This document shows, one piece after another, positions 57,474-64,000 of a stretch of 64,000 bases of DNA. Positions within the stretch are counted from its first letter, which is position 1; the number at the start of each line of letters is the position of its first letter. The stretch is from Phyllostachys edulis (lineage: Eukaryota; Streptophyta; Magnoliopsida; Poales; Poaceae). The stretch is taken from the NCBI GenBank assembly GCA_036346405.1, contig CM070554.1, positions 42,150,204-42,214,203 of the forward strand. The letters run 5' to 3'. Below the pieces are notes generated by a model. It saw only the letters and a list, made by a program, of their open reading frames with translations, was not told the origin of the DNA and made no database searches. The translations under genes were made by a program, and so were the position numbers.

Positions 57474-58635
57474 TCAGGCTTCTTCCACCGCCACATGGTT
57501 CACACGGCCCCTTCCAAAAGTTTGGGAGGTTCTGCTTGAGGAGGTCCTGCGACTCGAGGGTCTTGGCCGAGGGAGGTCCCAAGTAGAGGTCTTGGTGGTT
57601 GGCTCTGTCTTTAGTGGGCATTGATTAGCAAAATGCCCCACTTGGTGACACTTGAAGCAGTGTGATCCCACTGTGTGGAGATCGTTAGGGTTGTCTTGGT
57701 GTTTGCTAGTGATGCGGCACCGAAAGGTGACACCAAGGAGGTCTTAGCAGAGGTCCCGAAGGTCCAGAGGTCCTTGGCGCTTGTTGGTACTTGCACAAAG
57801 CTTTGTGGTGCCGGGAGGTCTTTGCTGAGCACCGGAGGGTGGCACCTTTCTCTTGTAGGACTCAGAGAGTTCTCTTCGGGATTCCTCAATGAGCATTGCC
57901 TTGTTCACCATATGCTAGAAATCAGGATAATCGTTGCCCACAACTTGAACTTTTAAGCTGGGATGGAGGCCTCGCTTAAAACGCTTCTGCAGCGCATCAT
58001 CCGTAGCCACATCTTCGCGAGCATAACGCGACAATTGAGTGAACTTAGTGAGATACTCACTTCTTCGACATGCCGCCTTGCTTGAGCTCTCTAAACTCTT
58101 CCTTTTTCATCTCAACCTTCCCATCGGGGACATGGGAGTGGCGAAAAGTCGCAGAGAACTCTACCCAAGAGATCCTCTGGGGTCAAGATGTGAGGCACAA
58201 AATGTGTCCCACCACTCACCGCAGTCCTTCCAGCTTGATGTGAGGCAAACAAAACCTTCTCCCTGTCTTCACAATGAGCAATATCCAACTTCTTCTCTGT
58301 TGATCTCAGCCAATCATCTCATCTAAAGGCTCGGAGAGCTCGAATGTAGTCGGGCGTGTCTTCATGAACTCGACAAATTGATTGAGGGTGAGCCGGGGTG
58401 GAGGTGGTGGCGCCTGCAGCACTGACTATTCTCGACTCATCATGGCAAGTAAAGCATTGGTGGTTTGGCTTTGTTGAGCCATAATCTGTTCATATTCTAC
58501 ATCATAGAGCTCATCATCGAGCTTGGCCGCCATAAACCGCCTAAAACCCGGTCTCTGTCGCCATTTGGAGGAGGTGGGGGTGGAGGCAATCGCCTGGGGC
58601 TCACCCCGACTTGTGGATCGCCGAGTCTGCACCAT
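57474..58635 (-). pseudogene. T2 gag with zinc knuckle
   Basis: The start at 58635 reads MVQTRRSTSRGEPQAIASTP, 495 bp after the primer site. It continues with KLDDELYDVEYEQIMAQQSQ, a stop near 58428, then blocks matching the gag core (LTLNQFVEFMKTRP-like at about 58360-58400; EKVLFASHQAG at about 58230). The zinc knuckle SHCFKCHQVGHFANQCPLK (57620-57665) is intact CCHC. A Ser/Arg/Pro-rich linker follows. Structural protein of the particle. Confidence 0.75.
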
Positions 58636-59129
58636 CTGGACAAAACTCTAAAGGTTTAATAGGTAAGAAGGAAAGCATAAAGGGTAAGAGGATACAGAGA
58701 AATAAAGATAGGGCATTTATTAGGGGTGACTTGGTTAACCCAAGAGAGAACCAAAAGGCCAGGAGGCCAAAAGAGGCAATGAAGCTTCAAAACAGAGGTC
58801 TTCAAGACCCAAGCTAAGCGAGACTCGAGAATAGGACCACTAATCCTAACCTTTCTACAATGGCCCTATTGAAGTTATATAGGCAAGGAAGTCAAGTTAG
58901 ATTCAAAATCAAGGTTCCAAAGAGAGATAAGATAAGGGAACTAAGGAGGAGTTAAGATGAGAGTAGAACAGACAAGAAAAGATTTTAAGCGTGATAAGGG
59001 CAAGATAGAACCAAAGACAAGGAAAGAACTACTAAACAAATTTTAAGTTGACTTGCTTTAGAAAATAACTTTTGGATAAAAACTAAATCGACTTTTTTCG
59101 CCTTATGGCCACGCCCTCTGAATGACCTA

Positions 59130-59141
59130 GGCTCGATACCA
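59130..59141 (-). other. T2 primer binding site
   Basis: The minus strand reads TGGTATCGAGCC two bases inside the 5' LTR. It resembles the Met-tRNA site TGGTATCAGAGC with one base missing; it could be a variant site for the same tRNA. Confidence 0.7.
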
Positions 59142-59143
59142 AC

Positions 59144-62100
59144 CGTGACGACCCACCCGTGATGTACCGCAAGAGGTCCGGAGGACCATTTTTTTTTGCT
59201 GCCAAGTCACCACGGAAGGATGTGGTAGCACCGCATGGAGCTTTACCGAGGAGGTTCACAGACCTCCCAGAGGTCTTATGGACCTCCCGGAGGTCTTGGT
59301 CCGCCATCGACCTCCCAGAGGTCTTGAGGACCTCCCGGAGGTCGTGGCCGCCACCGCTTCAGAGCACCTCCAGCACATCACCAAGAGAGGTCCGCAGACC
59401 TCCCAAAGCTAAGTCCAGAGGACCTCCTGGTGGTCCCGCCTGTGCATCCGAGCTAGTCCCAGGACAATCGAGCTAGCTCGCACAAGAACACAAGCCAATA
59501 CCACAACCACGAGGTCAAACAAAGATGAAGGCATAAATTAAACTTTATATAATAGGACCTTATGGTCAAGCTTGTTAACAAGAGGTCTGCCATCGAGGGC
59601 TTACAAAACCAACGAGGACTTACAATCAAGCATAAGGAGCTCTAGGGCTCAAACACCAAAACACGCAGGCCATCCAACAAGCACCACAGTCGTCGGGTGG
59701 AGGACGCCCTAGGCATCTTAGTCGTCAAGAATTCCTCCTCGAAGAGGTCTGACCGCCTCGCACTTGGTCATCCTCATAATCTGCTTTGACATTGTATTTA
59801 AGCCATGAGTACTTGGAATGTACTCAAGAAGTCACAGAGAGCAAAGATGCCATAATATTCATGCAAGGACTTACCAATGGGCAACAGATGGTTAGTTTGC
59901 AAAGCCAAATTTGACAATAATAGCAATAATAGATTGAAAGGCAAGAAGGTAAAACCATAATACATAATACTTTTGATGTTTTAATAAAAGGTGGTGTGAG
60001 CACCAACTCACGGCCACAACCAAAAATTGGGGAGGTCTGATCACACCAAAGGCTGTGTCCTCACCCAAAACCCACCTGAACACCCATTCCAGAGGTCCGA
60101 ACCAACCTGGACCACTACTCCGAGCCAACCTTGACCCCTCTGAGCCGGCCAAGGTCTCTTCGAGGCAAAGCCAAAGCATCTCGCGGAAGTGTCCATGGCA
60201 CAAGCTTTTGAAACATCTACCCCTTGCACCATTTCATCGAGCATGTCCATGACCAAGGACTTGGCTATTCAATAGATCTTTTACTCGCAGAGGTGTACAA
60301 CTTTACCCACAATCCACGATCTCTCTAGCGGATGGGTTCGGTCACCCTTGCTCACTTCCTAAGGTGAGCAGCCTAGAGAGCGCTGCAAGGCCTTTACAAA
60401 GCTTTGAACCGACTAGGGCTGCCCGCTAAGGTTTCGCAATCCTCTAGTGGTCTAGAAATCCACAGGTTATGGGGTGCCCTCTCTTGCAACTAATCACACG
60501 CCAACCAAAACAGCCCCAAGCCATCTCATTGCTAATTATTCAGCCTGCACCATTCCCATAAAATGATCTTGTGGTTGCACTAATTGGCCCATTAAACAGA
60601 TACAAAGTGAAGTCCTTAATTGTGCTAAGGCAAGACTTCCACAAACCAAAGTGCACAAAGACCCACTACTCACTCCCCGCCTTCTTGCCTTAGCAAAACA
60701 ATTGTATTAGCCCATGCCAAAAGACCACCCACCTGGCACACAAATTTTAACCAAGTGGTCTCACACCACAATCGACACAGCTTAGGCATCCCGCCATAGT
60801 CTCCAACAATGGCACCAACCACACATTTCATAACTTATTAGTCAAGATTATTGGAGATGAAGCATGATACGCTCAAACCACGCTTTCTAAGCGAGGCTAT
60901 ATAAGACCCACGGCCCCATGTTGGCAAATAACAGAGAACGCCAACTAAATTATCCACCCTAAGGCTCACAAGGTGAATCATGACAACATGATGGAGACAA
61001 GGTATAAAGGAGGCATAACAACAAGTAGGTAAGTAACTATAGCCCAAACCATTTTCTTATAAACATAGCCATGCATGATAATTTAAACCAAATACATTTG
61101 CAAAGCTTGGTTCAAGATGATCAAAAGGAGGTCTGTGGCTTGCCTTGGTCAAGCAAAGGAGAGCCTTCTGCAAAGAAGAGTCGGGTCCAAGATCTCCTCG
61201 AACTCGTGATCTACACGTTCATAAGAGAACCAAATAAGCAAAACCACACTAAGCCGAGAACAACAAAAGAACCAAAAGGAACTCAAACCAACTCAGCCAA
61301 AAGGAAACCAAGAGTCTTAACACCGCCTCAAAGAGCTCCCCGGGAGGGTCTTGCGCAAGGAAGAACCGAGCAGAGGAGGCAGGAAGGAAGAAATGAGCAA
61401 AAAGATTACAAAGGCTCGCCTCCCAAAGCTAAATATAGCCGGAGTTGGTGGTGTGCACCACAAGGAAACCCAGAGACGTGTTGGCAATCGGGACTACTCG
61501 GGCGGGGCTTGCCCAAAAGAATTGAAATAAAGACTCGGATGGGATCAGCATTTAATGTGACCCGACACCTATTAAATGCGCATGCAGTTCGAGGCAGAGC
61601 AACAATTACAAGGTGAAGAGGGGCCGCAAGTGGGGCCCAAAAGGGTGCACCATCGGTCAAAGAGGTGGCCCCACCGAAAAGGGTCATTCCCGCCAAAGAC
61701 CACCGCGAGGTCTGGGCAAGAGGTCCAAGACACTCAAAGGGGAGGTCTGGGACAGAGGTCCAAGGACTCAAGAAGAGGTCCCGGTCAAGAGGTCCTCAAA
61801 GCTCACAACGAGGAGGCCACGACACTCGGACCGCACAAGGGAGGTCTAAGGGTCAAGATTTCAAGGGAGGACCTCAACGGTCCAGATCAAAGGGCGCAGG
61901 AGGTCCCGACGAGTAGATCTCCAAAAGGAGATCTAACGGTCAAGATCTCAAGGGAGGACCTCAACGGTCCGAGATCAAAGGGTGCGGGAGGTCCCGACCA
62001 ACAGAATATTCAAGGTTAGGAGGGTGGTCTTTACAAAAGACCAAAGAAGGGCCGGGAGGTGGTCCTTACAAACACAGCCGGGAGGTCCTCGATCAAGGAA

Positions 62101-63564
62101 AACGCTTGAAGAAAGCAGAGCCGCTCGATCATAATCGGGCGGTCGAGAAGAAAGGAACGTTGGACCATCCAAACGTCACTGCTAGCTGAGCCGCCGATCC
62201 AGATCGGATGGCGCTGAACGAGGGGCCGTTCGGACCGAGCGAATGAATCAAGAAGGCTAGGCCGTCTGATTTAGATCGGACGGCCCTTAGGTGAGAAAGG
62301 CAAAGCCTTAAGCGATCTGACCACAAGAGTCAAAGAGGGTCCAAGCGCTAAGGAGGTCTTGGGCTCGAGGAGGTCTGGACCTTGGATCCCACTAAAGGAG
62401 AACACGGACGGCTAAGATCTCGAAAGGAGGTCCTAAAGGCGAGATCCTAACAAGGGGAGGTCTGAGCGGCTAGATCTCAACAAGGGGAGGTCTGAGCGGC
62501 TAGATCTCAACAAGGGGAGGTCTGAGCGGCTAGATCTCAACAAGGGAGGTCTGAGCGGCTAGATCTCAACAAGAGGAGGTCTGAGCGGCTAGATCTCAAC
62601 AAGGGAGGTCTGAGCGGCTAGATCTCAACAAGGGGGAGGTTTGAGCGGCTAGATCTCAACAAGGGGAGGTCTGAGCTAGATCTCAACAAGGGGAGGTCTG
62701 AGCGGCTAGATCTCAACAAGGGAGGTCTGAGCGGCTAGATCTCAACAAGGGGAGGTTCGAGCGGCTAGACCTCAACAAGGGGAGGTCTGAGCGCTAGATC
62801 TCAACAAGGGGAGGTCTGAGCGGCTAGATCTCAACAAGGGAGGTCTGAGCGCTAGATCTCAACAAGGGGAGGTCTGAGCTAGATCTCAACAAAGGGAGGT
62901 CTGAGCGGCTAGATCTCAACAAGGGGAGGTCTTAAAGGACACGGAGGAGGTCCAGTAGGACACGAAAGGTCTCTGAGGGACAAGGGAGGTCTATTTGAAC
63001 ACAAGGGAGGTCCAAATAGCCACAAGGAGGTCTAGAAAGGTCCCAAAGGGCCTTTGGGAGGTCCAGAGGAACTCTGGAGCGCCCAAGAGAACTCAGAGGT
63101 TCCGAGAGGGCGTGGAGAGGTCCACAGGGAGGTCCAAAAGAAGCAAAGCCAAGCGTGGCTTGAAGAGACCAAAGAGGTTAGAAACACCAACCCGAGCCGA
63201 GTTCTTAACAAGAAAACCCGAAACACGGGAGGGGTCCGAACAGAGGGGAAAGATGAGAGAGAGAGAAGGGGAGGTCTGAGTCTCAAAGAGATTCAAGCCA
63301 ACAAAGGAAGTTAAAAGAGAAGACAAAACCCAGGGCACACAGGGAGGCTCGGGGACACAGCAACCCAAGAGCAGCAAAGACACAACAGAGAGCTACAACC
63401 GGCAAGGAACACCAACTAAGAGCTTAGTTAAGGTTTGATTAATTCCAATTGAACTCTCCAGATTCAAAAAATCTCAGGTTAAGCTTTGGATTCTCAATAA
63501 AGCCAAATGGTTACTTTTATTTTGAAAACTTGGCAAGGACTTTAAAAGAAAACGGGACGTTACA
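59144..63564 (-). repeat. T2 5' LTR (4,421 bp)
   Basis: Aligned throughout with 49835-54153. Its inner first base is C instead of T. It is about 100 bp longer, mostly because of four extra tandem units (array 62455-62930). TATA-like minus TATATAAA at 59544-59551. Shared modules at 59806-59825 and 60242-60310. Confidence 0.9.
62455..62930 (-). repeat. 30-bp tandem array in T2 5' LTR, 16 copies
   Basis: Same unit as at 53168-53520, with 16 copies. Variant units (AGGTTTGAG, AGGTTCGAG, AACAAGAGG) occur only in this LTR. Two units lack CGG and two lack one G in GCGGCTAG. Confidence 0.93.
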
Positions 63565-63569
63565 AAGGT

Positions 63570-63740
63570 CCTATGACAAGAGCTCGTGCACATCACTTAA
63601 ATTATGAGGTGAGCTCGTTTCTAGGTGCTAATAATTTATTTATGCAGAATGGTATGCTACCTAAAAATTGGGATCTCCTGTTACTTAGGAATACCGGGAG
63701 GATCCAAACCATCTACGACTGTGTCTCAAGCTCTCGACCA
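63570..63740 (+). pseudogene. Gypsy pol 3' coding tail, part after T2
   Basis: It continues the frame at 49739-49829: PMTRARAHHLNYEVSSFLG, NNLFMQNGMLPKNWDLLLLR, NTGRIQTIYDCV. A G-P-I/M-T-R-A-R-A-x-x-L-N motif followed by a short leucine-rich tail is usual at the 3' end of plant gypsy polyproteins. It belongs to an element that extends beyond the right edge. Confidence 0.65.
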
Positions 63741-64000
63741 GTCCTACGACCGACCATATGATCTGCAAGCTCTCACGACTAGGTGTACCCGCTCTGACGA
63801 CTGATCTCGCGGATCTACGACTGTGTCTCAAGTTTCACGACCAGTCCCACGACCAAGAACAACCACATTGGGTGTTGGTCGAGACTTTGAAATAAGGTGT
63901 CACACACACGCTTTGGGCCTAATACGGCCTTGTAGGCATGGCGAGGTCAAAGCCCAGATGTGTACGCCTCCCACATGGCAAAGACAACCCTAGGTCACCT
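63741..64000 (+). other. Non-coding end with a 42-bp direct repeat
   Basis: ATCTACGACTGTGTCTCAAG followed by a CACGACCAGTCC-type segment occurs at about 63712-63753 and again at 63815-63856. The rest shows no gene. It probably belongs to the 3' untranslated part of the gypsy element interrupted by T2. Confidence 0.55.

Larger units (their letters stand above)
49835..63564 (-). mobile_element. T2: Ty3/gypsy chromovirus with 4.3-4.4-kb LTRs
   Basis: A complete minus-strand element of 13.7 kb. 5' LTR 63564-59144, primer site, gag from 58635, PR, RT, RH, IN and a chromodomain-like end, 3' LTR 54153-49835. Flanked by AAGGT. Domain order and tail place it in the Tekay/Del group with G1 and T1. All genes are broken by small indels. 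It interrupts the tail of another gypsy element. Confidence 0.92.

Overview
This is a gene-poor, transposon-saturated stretch of a plant nuclear genome, most likely a grass (Poaceae). The evidence is: nested Ty3/gypsy chromovirus elements with very long LTRs, a Sirevirus-type Ty1/copia element, a gypsy-type gag of the kind common in grasses, Met-tRNA primer sites, and intron-containing fragments of plant nuclear genes (SUMO E2 and a plastid-type ABC protein). I see no bacterial or organellar genes and no intact host gene. The species cannot be named from the sequence.

Layout. 1-9289: a minus-strand Sirevirus-like copia element (3' LTR cut by the window edge, internal region 1563-7262, 5' LTR 7263-9289). 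It carries gag and a protease remnant but no integrase or reverse transcriptase, so it is a non-autonomous derivative. It lies in a minus-strand gypsy gag (9290-10733). 10899-14533: a 26-bp minisatellite, GC-rich unassigned sequence, an orphan plus-strand 3' LTR with its PPT (13131-13566), and a decayed gypsy LTR. 14534-19157: a minus-strand copia element with all pol domains, starting inside a perfect 100-bp tandem duplication. 19691-20837: a small rearranged copia derivative.

20838-49834 is one nest. The old locus holds a DNA-transposon-like terminus (20991) and fragments of at least three genes (exon at 21517-21677 plus 48282-48330; SUMO E2 at 48835-49310; ABC protein at 49311-49603). Gypsy element G1 (21683-48281, minus) inserted into it with TSD CATCA. 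Inside G1's LTRs sit element T1 (24631-40642, plus, about 5.4-kb LTRs, TSD C/TGAGG) and an LTR of element X (to 46483). A 100-N assembly gap at 43255-43354 hides the rest of X, half of G1's coding region and half of its 5' LTR. T2 (49835-63564, minus, about 4.3-kb LTRs, TSD AAGGT) sits in the 3' coding end of another gypsy element, visible at 49739-49829 and 63570-63740.

The elements are independent insertions, not a pathway. Points that stand out are the fused ABC-transporter/SUMO-E2 gene fragments, a GACCTCC-centred 30-bp module shared by two LTR families and tandemly amplified in one, conserved LTR modules across at least four gypsy LTR groups, and a recurring CAGCA/CAAAGA difference between LTR pairs that looks like a systematic sequencing or consensus error. 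That last point means the many frameshifts in the pol genes should not all be read as true decay.
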